64,000 nucleotides of DNA from Ravibacter sp964559125 (GTDB taxonomy: Bacteria > Bacteroidota > Bacteroidia > Cytophagales > Spirosomataceae). Below the pieces are notes generated by a model that was given only the letters and a program-made list of their open reading frames with translations, did not search any database and was not told where the DNA came from. Where the stretch lies: NCBI GenBank assembly GCA_964559125.1, contig CAZLGW010000020.1, positions 1 through 64,000 of the forward strand, written 5' to 3'. Both the position numbers and the translations under genes were made by a program. Below are positions 32,301-40,288 of the stretch, piece after piece (position 1 is the first letter of the stretch; each line of letters begins with the position of its first letter).

Positions 32301-33082
32301 ATCTGCTGGGTAGCGGCCAGTTCCGAACCCTTCACTTCCGTTACCGAGAATCCCAGCATCCTCTTTTCTTTCGACATACCGAAAGCAGTTACGACGACCT
32401 CATTCAGCGCTTTCGTGTCGGTTGTCAGCGAAATGTCGACGGTGCCCCTGCTGCCTACCACCACTTCCTGGCTCAGGTATCCTACGAAGCTGAAAATCAG
32501 GACGGAATTGTCGTTTTCGACCGAAAGCTGGTAATTGCCGTTCTCGTCTGTAATAGTTCCCTGCTGAGTTCCTTTTACCAGGATGCTTACACCCGGAAGC
32601 CCTTCTCCCTTTTCGTCGGTTACCTGCCCTCTTATATTTTTTTGCAGGGGTAGTTCGGGTTGTAATGCCGGGGCGGTTTCTATCCGGTCGGTAAGTATAA
32701 TAGTCTTTCCTTCCTGCCGGAATGCAAAAGGTGTTTTCTGCAGGATCAGCTCCAAGGTCTGGTAAACTGTGCGGGTAGCAGTGGGGACGCTGATGTCATT
32801 ATACGGCGTAACCTTAGGCGACAGGTAAAAGACATTATAGCCCGATTCTTTCTGCAGTTTCTGCAGCGCGATTCTGAGTGGGACCTTGTTAAGGCCAAAA
32901 GTAATGCTGGCCTCCCGGATATCCTGCGCCCTGCTGACTTCTGCCAGCAGAATCTGCGCGCTGATAAGCGCAATCATTATGCTGAAAAAGCTTATTTTCA
33001 TGAGCTTACTCAAAAAATGCCGTTTTTGTCGTCTCCTGAAGGGAACAGCAATCCGGTTTGCAAAAGCTAGAGTTTTTTGCAT
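29315..33082 (-). CDS. SusC/RagA TonB-dependent outer-membrane transporter with STN domain (locus 2)
   Basis: 1255 residues. Signal peptide at about 28-52, STN domain (about 55-125, ITFGLNKVPLRIALQKLQKESGYNV), carboxypeptidase-like domain (about 148-208), plug (VVVTAFGMSKEKR) and a large barrel ending SIKIRL. The carboxypeptidase-like domain shares a 22-residue identical run with the locus-1 SusC (LPGVSILVKG onward). The STN domain couples it to the FecR/sigma pair upstream. Substrate unknown. Confidence 0.95.
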   Translation of the reverse strand: MQKTLAFANRIAVPFRRRQKRHFLSKLMKISFFSIMIALISAQILLAEVSRAQDIREASITFGLNKVPLRIALQKLQKESGYNVFYLSPKVTPYNDISVPTATRTVYQTLELILQKTPFAFRQEGKTIILTDRIETAPALQPELPLQKNIRGQVTDEKGEGLPGVSILVKGTQQGTITDENGNYQLSVENDNSVLIFSFVGYLSQEVVVGSRGTVDISLTTDTKALNEVVVTAFGMSKEKRMLGFSVTEVKGSELAATQQINPINSLMGKVSGVQIDQSASGPFGNSRIVIRGNSTLSQNNQPIFVIDGIIVDNESVAGGRDFANDLTNLNSENFESVSILKGSSAAALYGSRAINGVVLITTKKGSKATGLGVDISQNFMVYNPYKGPKFQNEFGGGSVGAFFTDARDPNYQPNQMWTTKVFPIDPNTNEPYIDPGVNRENENWGPRFAGQRVRNYDGTWTEYKAVPNNFLDAFKNGTLSTTSVAFSGGGEKTTYRFGATHDAQTGISVNNKMKRNSFNVRATHQVAKWLSTDFSASYTGSDNTNPQNLTWAPYTDTFAGDNWGVAFMWMFPRNYDTKYWNQQERYTSQAFGGAPKATNPLEPNKVMAPEFWFNMHNTVATMDSRNFMGRFALTAKLTDWASLTVEGNMNNNYDKYENKALGHFSNYSGGSYTINQSKKESNFKKAILTFSNINIGQDLAFSGFMGGEMYSSISSFTQGTTNGGLMVPGNFFIANSVNSPLVTGGINYNKRINSIYAAADFDYKNQLYLSTTWRGDWSSALTYADGTGNNFYNYPSASLSWIVSETFSLPNAVTFAKLRTNIAALGKDTEPFVINPGYRFSGKVIGMPGEPTRADFSSPTTLSSRLKPERKISKEIGLEARFLKNRVGFDVTLYQDNTYDQIIDISTPVETGVTGVKINAGNIQNKGIEISLDGSPIETANFAWNSRVTFSRNKNLIVSLAEGRNDYPLGGAAFDASSWAVVGKSYGTIRSTTQSLKYVNPEDPRDPRTGMTVLAWRNDARAAFPQRSNTYQDIGDINAKFRGGFSNDFSYKNWMLNILLDAKFGGDMAMSAIRSGTHTGVLPNTLFGRDAEHGGITFTSKFDGITYDDGMIIDGVFAKGQVVSTPGGGTADVGGMTFKEAYDAGLVEPTHAPQFYYRYASSSTGISDFWIVKSSWVALRQVMISYNLPKDIATKLRVNGISVSLIARDLGYLYNSLPFDLNPASLNSNLTSAVGEEGFLPMVRSMGGSIKIRL

Positions 33083-33126
33083 TCTTTGTGTTGTTTAAAA
33101 AGTTTGCCAATAAATTTTTTAACGGG

Positions 33127-33157
33127 ACTCCTCTATGCTTTCCAGGGCCGGAGGAGT
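33127..33157. promoter_or_regulatory. Hairpin in the fecR-susC spacer (locus 2)
   Basis: ACTCCTC (33127-33133) / GAGGAGT (33151-33157) with TTTTTC on the plus-strand side. No plus-strand gene precedes it, so on the susC mRNA it is a leader hairpin. It corresponds in position to the hairpin at 22556-22583. Confidence 0.4.
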
Positions 33158-33238
33158 TTTTCTTTTCTGTCTGTTAAGGGCTTCTGTTTGATTTGATGAT
33201 TTTCATTTTTTCAGAATTAAAAGGAAATTGGGAATAGT

Positions 33239-34222
33239 TTAAATACAACTTTTTTCACCTTCAATAAGGATATCCTTACCCGATATGACGTATTGCGTAT
33301 TCATTAAAATAGAAAGTGTATGCATTACTTCTTCGAGCGTTTCGGTGCCGGAGAACCGGCCGCTGACCCGGCATTCCCGTAGTTCGGGATTCCCGAATAC
33401 GATATTTACTCCATAGCGCCTGCCTAGGTGGCCGGCCAGTTCATCCAGTATCATATCGTCGAAAGTCATATCCTGTTGCACCCACGCGATAGTTTCGGCA
33501 GCTTCTACCGGCTTTTCACCGCTGGCGGAAGATTCTGTGTTGTAAGTAACCTGTTTATCGGGCGTGAGTACGGCAATAACCCTGTTTTCATCTTCGACCT
33601 TTACTTTTCCCCTGGTTACACTCACTGTTATATCCTGCTGTCCGGGCCACGCCGCAATATTAAAGGCGGTTCCCAGCACGGTTGTTTTGATTTTGCCGGT
33701 ATAGATGATAAACGGTGTATCGGGGCTGTGGGCAACATCGAAGTAAGCCTCCCCCGTGAGGTGCACAATCCTTTCGGATTGATTGAAGTTTTTGTCCAGC
33801 TCGAGCCTGCTGTCGCCGTTCAGGATAACGGTACTACCGTCGGGGAGGGTCAGGAAGCGGTTGACGGGCCGGTCGCTTACGCTGGTCGCAGCTACCGGGT
33901 CTGCAGTTTCCTTATGCGGACGGGGCGAATGTGTCGGGATCAGCCATGTTACACCCAGAAGCACAGCCACTACTGCGGCGGCGCGGAAGTAAGCGTGCCG
34001 GTAGAAAGGTTGTGTTTTGACGCGCAGTCGCCCGGAAATTCTTTCTTTCATGCGGTCGCCCAATGCTTCCAGTTGGTCTTCCGTCAATAGCCCGGAAGCG
34101 TCGGGTGCACTGTCAAAAAGAGTATAATAACTTTCCAGGGCGCGGCGTTCTTCAAACGTGGCACTTCCGTCAAGGTATCGCTCGACAAGTTTCCTGAATT
34201 CTTCTTTTCCGGGTTTTGACAT
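33239..34222 (-). CDS. FecR-family anti-sigma factor (locus 2)
   Basis: 327 residues with a cytoplasmic N-terminal region, a membrane segment at about 79-96 (FRAAAVVAVLLGVTWLI), FecR domain (LPDGSTVILNGDSRLELD) and DUF4974-like C-terminus (TFDDMILDELAGHLGRRYGVNIVF). It controls the sigma factor at 34388-34969, 165 bases upstream, and receives its signal from the SusC STN domain. Confidence 0.93.
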   Translation of the reverse strand: MSKPGKEEFRKLVERYLDGSATFEERRALESYYTLFDSAPDASGLLTEDQLEALGDRMKERISGRLRVKTQPFYRHAYFRAAAVVAVLLGVTWLIPTHSPRPHKETADPVAATSVSDRPVNRFLTLPDGSTVILNGDSRLELDKNFNQSERIVHLTGEAYFDVAHSPDTPFIIYTGKIKTTVLGTAFNIAAWPGQQDITVSVTRGKVKVEDENRVIAVLTPDKQVTYNTESSASGEKPVEAAETIAWVQQDMTFDDMILDELAGHLGRRYGVNIVFGNPELRECRVSGRFSGTETLEEVMHTLSILMNTQYVISGKDILIEGEKSCI

Positions 34223-34387
34223 GGGATTGACTGCTTCTTTTCAGTATAGTATGCCCGGCGGGAAAAAACTCCCAAGGAATAGCTGAATTTTTTTAGAAAA
34301 GTCGCGGTCCGGCAGGATCCGGCTCCGTGAAACCTGAAAATACGGGGCAGGTGATAGTTCCTTTACGAATTTTGAAATATCAAGGAA

Positions 34388-34969
34388 TCACAATAAGTGA
34401 GCCGTCAGTGCGGCGGCAAGGATGAGTAGCTTTGACACTGCTGCCCGCAGGCTTTCCTGTCCGTTGATGAGTTGATTCTGGACGGTCTTCTGTGTAATAT
34501 CGAGCTCTTCGGCGATTTCGCGGGTGGATAGCTGCTCAAGGTACCGCAGGCGGAATATTTCCCTTCGCTTTTCAGGCTGCTGTGTAAGCCATGCCTGTAT
34601 CCCCTCCAGTAGTTCTTTCAGGAAAAAGTGACCGTCAGCTTTGTCGTGGCTGAAGCTCATATGCTCGAGAGGCTCTTCGAAACAGGGCATTTTCCGGTGC
34701 TTTTTATACAGCATAAAAACCTGGTACCTGACGGCAGTAAGGAGATAAGGATAAAGCTGGCCAATATTCCGGGACGACCGGTTAACCCACAGGTCTACGA
34801 ATACATCCTGGACCACTTCTTCTGCAAACGCACTTTCTTTAAGGCGTTTATGGGCTTCATTGAACAGTGATTTCCAGTAACGCCGGTAAATTTCATCAAA
34901 CGCTTCCTCTGCTCCTTGCTGTAAAAGGAGCGCCAGCTCAGGATCGGTATGATGTTCAAACGGGGTCAT
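34388..34969 (-). CDS. ECF RNA polymerase sigma factor (locus 2)
   Basis: 193 residues. Region 2: AFDEIYRRYWKSLFNEAHKRL, FAEEVVQDVFVDLWVNR. Region 4: REIFRLRYLEQLSTREIAEELDITQKTVQNQL. It ends in a hydrophobic tail (LLILAAALTAHLL) that is common in this subfamily. It should activate the susCD genes downstream. No convincing promoter was found upstream. Confidence 0.94.
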   Translation of the reverse strand: MTPFEHHTDPELALLLQQGAEEAFDEIYRRYWKSLFNEAHKRLKESAFAEEVVQDVFVDLWVNRSSRNIGQLYPYLLTAVRYQVFMLYKKHRKMPCFEEPLEHMSFSHDKADGHFFLKELLEGIQAWLTQQPEKRREIFRLRYLEQLSTREIAEELDITQKTVQNQLINGQESLRAAVSKLLILAAALTAHLL

Positions 34970-35178
34970 TCAGGAATGAAACTATAAAAAGACAGGCATT
35001 AGAGCAACTAGCCGGTCGTAAATAGTTAAAAATAATTTCATTTCGAAAAATAAGGCTTTAGCCAAATTTTCCTTAAAGCTAGGAAATAATATCCCGCAGA
35101 ATGGTCCGGAAGATAGAAAAGTTTGATTGTTAGAAGGAAGGTGGGCCCGCTATCCGGATTCCCGAAAGAGCTGAGATC

Positions 35179-37602
35179 CTACTTTTTCCGGATAAGCCAT
35201 ACTTCCGCTAGCGAGCAGCCTCTGCCGGGACCGTCGTTATTGGTGTCAATACTCCACTTAAGGGATAATTTTCCATCCCGGGTAGCTTCCTTGGGAATGT
35301 CGAAAGTAACGGGTTCCGGATCCCACTTCGGCATCAGGTAATCGTGTACGACGACGCGGTCGTCTGCTGTCAGCTTAATTTCCACATCTTCAACATAAAC
35401 GACCCTGACAGCATACTCTGCCTCAGGATCGAGATTTTCATAGCGCATTTCGAGGGGAAGACCATAGATGGTCTGCATGTAGGTTTTCCAGGAAGTCCGC
35501 CACTTCCCGATCCGCTCCATTTCCAGGCTATAGCCGCCGGGAAGTCCTGCAAAGGCCGAATGAAAGGAGTTCGGATCCTTGGCGTAATCGTTCGAAACGA
35601 CTATATGCGGCTGGTTTTCCGGATTCCCCAGGTCGTCATAAAATCCTCCCGGGCCTGGATTTTCCCAGTCGGTCAGGGTAAGAATTTCGCGGATACGTTC
35701 TTCTTCCCCTTCTATCTTCTCAATCCTGCTGAACTGATCTTCAAACCAGAAACGATTATTGAGCGGGGAATCGACCAGGTCAAGATTTGCTCCTCTTATG
35801 GTAGCAATCCCATGGTATTTATCGACGCTGAGCTGCATCCGGATACTCTGGAAAAGGGCTTCGGCCAGCTCGAAAATTCGCTGCCTCCAGTCGGGTGATA
35901 CTCTTTCGGAAGCGGCTCTTGCCAGTATCTGCCGCGCCATGCCGATAGCCTCCCGGGAGCCGAGCTCGCGCGCCCGCCGGAGAGTGGAGGCCGCGAGATC
36001 TTCCAGGTGGCTTTCGTATAGGAGCCTGCTGCGGGTATAGGCGTCGTAATATGACCTGTACAAAGCCATCTGAAATCTCCAGTTCAGCTTTACCTGCGGT
36101 GGGGCATTCCGCTCCATTGTCTGAAAAATGGCGTGATGCGTATATACTCCCTGGTTGGAGATAAGCGCACCTTTCCAGTTTTTTTCCAGGCTGAGGAGAG
36201 CCTGCGCAAACTCGTCTGCATATGCCGGGCCTATAAAATACCTGCTATAGTCGCGGAGAATTTCGGTTACTTCCGCATCCGGGTTCCACCCGAGGGCGCT
36301 CCAGACCATTTTGTTTACGTCGTCATTAACTCCTTCCGAATAGGTAATGAAACCTTTGTAGCTGGTAGGGTTGACAGCCCGGAAAATCAGTTTCTGATCG
36401 ACAGGGCGCGGGTTGATGACTTCCCGGTTCTCTGTTACGGTATAGGCGTAGTCCCAATCCGGTACAAAATACTGGGCATCGATACTATGGGTGATATCAG
36501 GATACCGCCTTATGGGATACCGGGCAGGGACGATTTTCCTGAGCGAGTCTACGTCCATCCTGGTCCAGGGCCCGTGCACTATGCCTGTCAGGACAGCGGG
36601 TTCCTTCTTCATGATTTCGATGAAGCGGTCCATCCATTCGGCGCTGTATCCCTGCGGCGACATCCATATTTCGGCGTTGGGGTGGTAGGTGCGCAGGACT
36701 TTCACTTTTCGTTCGAGGTGTTTGAAAAAGACTGCCGGTTCCTGTCTTCCGGGATCTCCGCCCGGGATAAATACTGCATCGAGGCGGGGCATGCTTTTAA
36801 AGATCGAATCGTTTTCTGCGAGTGATTTCCGGGCTACCTCTTCTTTCGCGTAGTTTCCGTGCATGAGCGGGTACCACATCCATACATCCAGCCCGTATTT
36901 TTTCAGAAGGGAGCTCATCCCGGTCAGCATTTCCTTTTGCGGGAGGGTAAACATGGGGCTGTCGGCATCATCGTCCGTATTCGGAGGCATAAGCTCCACG
37001 GCATTGGTCCCGAATACAGCCAGGTCACGGATATACTGCTCCCACATTGCCAGGGTGAATCCGTCATACGAATTCACTTTCGGGCGGTATCCAAGCTGGT
37101 GCCCCCGGAGCGCTACTACAGGGGCGGTGTCGGTCGAAACTGACCCGGGGACCAGTATTCCATTCCTGGAAAGATTTGCTTTTCGCAGAAAATGACCGAT
37201 TCCAAACAGCATGCCGCGTGTATCGTCGCCCGCAATGAGCAGCAGCGGAGAGCCGGTCGTTACGAGTTTTACGATATACCCGTCTGCGCGGCCCGGCCGG
37301 GGCGTTCCCATGATTGCGGCATACTCCGGATGCCGGCGGAGGGACGCAGCTGTACCCGCAACGATTTTTGGGGTGTTTTTAATATCGCTATTCCTGGAGA
37401 GGGTAATGCCCGTGCGGGCGTTCACCTCTTCTATAAGCATTGTAATCGCGGCATTCCCGGTTTCACTCCTGTCCGAAGCGTCGACCAGGATGGCTTTGGA
37501 AAAATTATGATAACCGGTATTCTGAGTCAGGGCGGGGATTGCGCCTGTATAGAAAAGGAAGAAACTTATTCCTGAAAAAAGCAGATATCCGATAGCTTGC
37601 AT
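35179..37602 (-). CDS. Putative secreted glycoside hydrolase, GH20/GH67-type N-terminal domain plus barrel
   Basis: 807 residues with a signal peptide (about 1-27). Residues 30-150 resemble the alpha/beta domain that precedes hexosaminidase and alpha-glucuronidase barrels (GTAASLRRHPEY, LLIAGDDTRGMLFGIGHFLR). A TIM-barrel-like core follows with LRGHQLGYRPK, DAVFIPGGDPG, WMSPQGYS and WSALGWNPDAE. The last 150 residues look like a beta-sandwich. The family cannot be named by eye. It lies 209 bases before the sigma gene of locus 2 on the same strand and is a likely member of that regulon. Confidence 0.65.
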   Translation of the reverse strand: MQAIGYLLFSGISFFLFYTGAIPALTQNTGYHNFSKAILVDASDRSETGNAAITMLIEEVNARTGITLSRNSDIKNTPKIVAGTAASLRRHPEYAAIMGTPRPGRADGYIVKLVTTGSPLLLIAGDDTRGMLFGIGHFLRKANLSRNGILVPGSVSTDTAPVVALRGHQLGYRPKVNSYDGFTLAMWEQYIRDLAVFGTNAVELMPPNTDDDADSPMFTLPQKEMLTGMSSLLKKYGLDVWMWYPLMHGNYAKEEVARKSLAENDSIFKSMPRLDAVFIPGGDPGRQEPAVFFKHLERKVKVLRTYHPNAEIWMSPQGYSAEWMDRFIEIMKKEPAVLTGIVHGPWTRMDVDSLRKIVPARYPIRRYPDITHSIDAQYFVPDWDYAYTVTENREVINPRPVDQKLIFRAVNPTSYKGFITYSEGVNDDVNKMVWSALGWNPDAEVTEILRDYSRYFIGPAYADEFAQALLSLEKNWKGALISNQGVYTHHAIFQTMERNAPPQVKLNWRFQMALYRSYYDAYTRSRLLYESHLEDLAASTLRRARELGSREAIGMARQILARAASERVSPDWRQRIFELAEALFQSIRMQLSVDKYHGIATIRGANLDLVDSPLNNRFWFEDQFSRIEKIEGEEERIREILTLTDWENPGPGGFYDDLGNPENQPHIVVSNDYAKDPNSFHSAFAGLPGGYSLEMERIGKWRTSWKTYMQTIYGLPLEMRYENLDPEAEYAVRVVYVEDVEIKLTADDRVVVHDYLMPKWDPEPVTFDIPKEATRDGKLSLKWSIDTNNDGPGRGCSLAEVWLIRKK

Positions 37603-37730
37603 ATACTATGACCGGGAGATATGTCTTTACCCGGCTCAATTTATAATACGCTGCTGAATCTGATTTGGGCCATTTTTATATGTGTCGTACCTGCGGACCC
37701 CGGGTTGATATGACCAGTTCAGCCACAAAA

Positions 37731-37758
37731 AAATCCGGATCACTCGGGATCCGGATTT
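37731..37758 (-). terminator. Terminator-like hairpin upstream of the glycosidase gene
   Basis: AAATCCGGATC (37731-37741) / GATCCGGATTT (37748-37758), a perfect 11-bp stem, with seven T next to it on the minus strand. The nearest minus-strand gene ends 236 bases away, past another terminator, so this one may end an unannotated RNA from the 37760-37914 interval. Confidence 0.7.
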
Positions 37759-37783
37759 AAAAAGACTTATTTATAAAATTAAG

Positions 37784-37825
37784 GCCAGGGTCAAAGAATA
37801 CTGCGCAGGAGGTATTATGCCTGGC
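37784..37825. other. Nested inverted repeat in a gene-free stretch
   Basis: Outer arms GCCAGG (37784-37789) / CCTGGC (37820-37825) and inner arms AATAC (37797-37801) / GTATT (37812-37816) could fold into a two-helix RNA. The 37603-37993 gap (391 bases) shows no coding frame worth calling and two terminators; this is its only other structure. Confidence 0.35.
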
Positions 37826-37914
37826 AGAAAAATAAGTTAGCTGAAGTATTAGGTGTACAAATGGTATAAAACTGTCTTTTTCCGCTGCTAAATAATAGCT
37901 CTTGTAAAATTACT

Positions 37915-37940
37915 AAAAAGATTCATATACCAATCTTTTT
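37915..37940 (-). terminator. Terminator of the metallophosphoesterase gene
   Basis: AAAAAGATT (37915-37923) / AATCTTTTT (37932-37940). A-T-rich stem with T-runs on both strands, 54 bases past the stop of the 37994-38806 gene. Confidence 0.6.
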
Positions 37941-37993
37941 TTGAACTTTTTTTGGACCACCCGGATATGGGGCGGATTCATGCTGCCGGGATA

Positions 37994-38806
37994 CTATTTT
38001 CCGTTATAAGTATTGATCCGGGGTTCTGCAGATGCATTGAATTGGTACGTAGTCCAGCTGCCGTCTTCCCCGATCTCTACTACCCGGTAACCTTTATAGG
38101 TAGTTCCCCAGCTTCCGCCAAAATGGCCGTCGAAGAAATACGGTTTCCCGCCTTCCGTCTTGACGGAATCCTGGTCGTGATCATGCCCGTGGAATATTCC
38201 TTTCAGGTTTTCTGTCGCGCTGAACAACTGCATGAGTTCGGGGCAATCAATGCCATGGGTAGTCCATTTGGCCGGGGTAATATGCATAAAGAGGAATATT
38301 CCTTTTGCACCGGCGTGTTTTGCCAGCTCCTGCCTGACCCATTCGTAATCAGGGCATACATATTTACCGGCTTCGTTCGATGTATCGACGAGTATAAATG
38401 CATAGTCAGACCATGTGAAGCTGTGATTGGTTTCGTACCCCCATGCACTTTTCCATACGTCGAGGCCGACCCGGTCGTGGTTGCCTCTTACGACATGATA
38501 GGGGACCTGCAGGGGTTTTATGGCGTTTTTGAAATCAAACAGGAGGTTGGGATTGTTGTGGATCAGGTCGCCGTTGAGGATTACAAAATCCAGCCCTTTC
38601 TGAAATTTTTCCTGGTTGATCCACCTTACGAATTCCCGGTGATTGTTTTCGAATGGTGTGTTGGCTTCCCCGTAATGCCCGTCGGAAGCGACGATGAACC
38701 GTATGTGCGGCTTTTTCGCTGACGATTTAAAATCATGCAGCGAGGCTGCAGAAACTAAGGGTGCGGCGGCTTTTAACCATAACCTGCGTGAAATCTTAGG
38801 GTTCAT
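37994..38806 (-). CDS. Exported calcineurin-like metallophosphoesterase
   Basis: 270 residues. N-terminal signal with an SRR pair (KISRRLWLKAAAPLVSAAS), Tat-like. Metal motifs in order: ASDGHY (first is usually DxH), LNGDLIHN, RGNHD, FLFMHITP and GHDHDQ. It hydrolyses a phosphate ester in the periplasm; the substrate is not indicated. Divergent from recX with about 110 bases between the start codons. Confidence 0.85.
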   Translation of the reverse strand: MNPKISRRLWLKAAAPLVSAASLHDFKSSAKKPHIRFIVASDGHYGEANTPFENNHREFVRWINQEKFQKGLDFVILNGDLIHNNPNLLFDFKNAIKPLQVPYHVVRGNHDRVGLDVWKSAWGYETNHSFTWSDYAFILVDTSNEAGKYVCPDYEWVRQELAKHAGAKGIFLFMHITPAKWTTHGIDCPELMQLFSATENLKGIFHGHDHDQDSVKTEGGKPYFFDGHFGGSWGTTYKGYRVVEIGEDGSWTTYQFNASAEPRINTYNGK

Positions 38807-38858
38807 CTTAAAAAGCGGGGTAGTTGGTTAACAAAATGTTCTTTTAACAGCGGGTGAC

Positions 38859-38866
38859 TATATTTG
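38859..38866 (+). promoter_or_regulatory. -7 promoter box for recX-thuA
   Basis: TATATTTG matches TAnnTTTG exactly, 50 bases before the recX ATG at 38916. The -33 region is not convincing. Confidence 0.4.
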
Positions 38867-38915
38867 TCTTTGCAAAATAATTAAATTCCGGACTATTCGG
38901 AATTTGTCAGGTACA

Positions 38916-39374
38916 ATGGATCCGGTAATCTTTAATAAAGCAGCGGCTTTCTGCTCCTACCAGGAAAGAAGTCACCAGGAGGTACGGGAGCGTCTGAGGA
39001 AGTGGAATGTCTGGGGCGCCGAAGCGGACGAGATCATCGCGGAGCTTATTGCAGGGAACTATTTATCTGAAGAAAGGTTCGCAAAGGCCTATTCAGGAGG
39101 GAAGTCGCGGATGAAACATTGGGGAAGGCTGAAAATAAAGCAGGAATTACAGCGTCGCGGCGTCAGCGCCTACAGTATAGGGGAGGGAATGAAGGAGATA
39201 GGAGAGGAAGAATACCGGGAAGGGTTAAAAAAGTTGCTGGAAAAGAAGGCAGAGCAGCTTTTGAAGACAGAGGGAGACAGGCTGCAGCTCAGGGCCAGGC
39301 TGTTGCGCTTTGCTTTGGGGAAAGGGTATGAGATGGACCTGGTGAGGGAGGTGGTTGATGAGGCAATGAGATGA
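38916..39374 (+). CDS. recX: Regulatory protein RecX
   Basis: 152 residues from ATG at 38916 (a TTG twelve bases upstream is less likely). The three-helix repeats of RecX are clear: AAAFCSYQERSHQEVRERL, ADEIIAELIAGNYLSEERFAKAYSGGKSRMKHWGRLKIKQELQRRGVS and KGYEMDLVREVVDEA. RecX binds and limits RecA filaments in the cytoplasm. Its stop overlaps the start of the ThuA gene (ATGATG), so the two are coupled. recA is not in the window. Confidence 0.92.
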   Translation: MDPVIFNKAAAFCSYQERSHQEVRERLRKWNVWGAEADEIIAELIAGNYLSEERFAKAYSGGKSRMKHWGRLKIKQELQRRGVSAYSIGEGMKEIGEEEYREGLKKLLEKKAEQLLKTEGDRLQLRARLLRFALGKGYEMDLVREVVDEAMR

Positions 39375-40273
39375 TGAATAATATGAAATACATATTCCCC
39401 AAAGAGATTTGTTCGCTGCTTCTTTTAGCCTGCTTCCAGGTTTGTGCTGCTTATGGTCAGGGTGGTATACGGGTAATGCTTATAGACGGGCAGAACAATC
39501 ACAGTAATATGTTTGACGGCTCGAAGTTTATGAAGCAGGTACTGGAAGAAACGGGGCTGTTTAAGGTGGATGTCGTTACAACTCCGCCGGCAGGAGGGGA
39601 TATGACCACCTTTCAGCCTGATTTCAGCCGGTATGATGTTGTGCTGTCCAACTATAACGGAGACTCCTGGACTGAACAGACGAAGCTGGCGTTTGAACAA
39701 TTTGTTGCGGATGGAGGAGGACTGGTGGTGGTCCATGCAGCCGACAATGCCTTCCCGAAATGGGAGGCATATAACCTTATGATAGGGATAGGAGGCTGGG
39801 AGGGACGTGATGAACGTTCCGGTCCCTATCTTTATTTTGACGAAAACAGGAATGAGTTCGTCCAGGATATTACAAGCGGAAAGGGGGGGAGCCATGGTAT
39901 ACAGCACGAATTCGTAGTTACCACGCGCAATCCGCGCCACCCGATTATGAAGGGATTACCGAAAGAGTGGCTGCACCAGAAGGATGAGCTTTACGATAGG
40001 CTTCGCGGGCCGGCCAGGAATGTGACTGTTCTGGCAACCGCTCACTCAACTTTAGAAACCAGGGGATCGGGCAGGCATGAACCTGTCCTGATGACCATCG
40101 GGTATGGAAAAGGAAGGATTTTCCATACGACGCTCGGGCACGAAAACTACTCTCAGAAGTGCGTGGGGTTCATTGTGACACTGCAGAGAGGGACTGAATG
40201 GGTTGCGAAGGGCAAAGTGACACAGCCTGTTCCCAAAGACTTCCCGACTAAGGATAAAGGTGCCGTCCGATAG
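39371..40273 (+). CDS. Secreted ThuA-domain protein
   Basis: 300 residues with a signal peptide (about 1-30, ending AAYGQ). The glutamine-amidotransferase-like ThuA fold is visible: IRVMLIDGQNNHSN, FSRYDVVLSNYNGDSW, FVADGGGLVVVHAADNAFP and VLMTIGYGKGRIFHTTLGHEN. ThuA proteins are linked to disaccharide and 3-keto-sugar use, which fits the wider island. It converges on the 40289-41398 gene with 15 bases between stops. Confidence 0.9.
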   Translation: MMNNMKYIFPKEICSLLLLACFQVCAAYGQGGIRVMLIDGQNNHSNMFDGSKFMKQVLEETGLFKVDVVTTPPAGGDMTTFQPDFSRYDVVLSNYNGDSWTEQTKLAFEQFVADGGGLVVVHAADNAFPKWEAYNLMIGIGGWEGRDERSGPYLYFDENRNEFVQDITSGKGGSHGIQHEFVVTTRNPRHPIMKGLPKEWLHQKDELYDRLRGPARNVTVLATAHSTLETRGSGRHEPVLMTIGYGKGRIFHTTLGHENYSQKCVGFIVTLQRGTEWVAKGKVTQPVPKDFPTKDKGAVR

Positions 40274-40288
40274 AATTCAGCATGTTTT

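Noticed and set aside
19065..33082. Recent gene conversion between the two SusC genes
   Set aside because: They share a 22-residue identical run in the carboxypeptidase-like domain, but the DNA there differs at many third positions. This is a conserved family motif rather than recent exchange.
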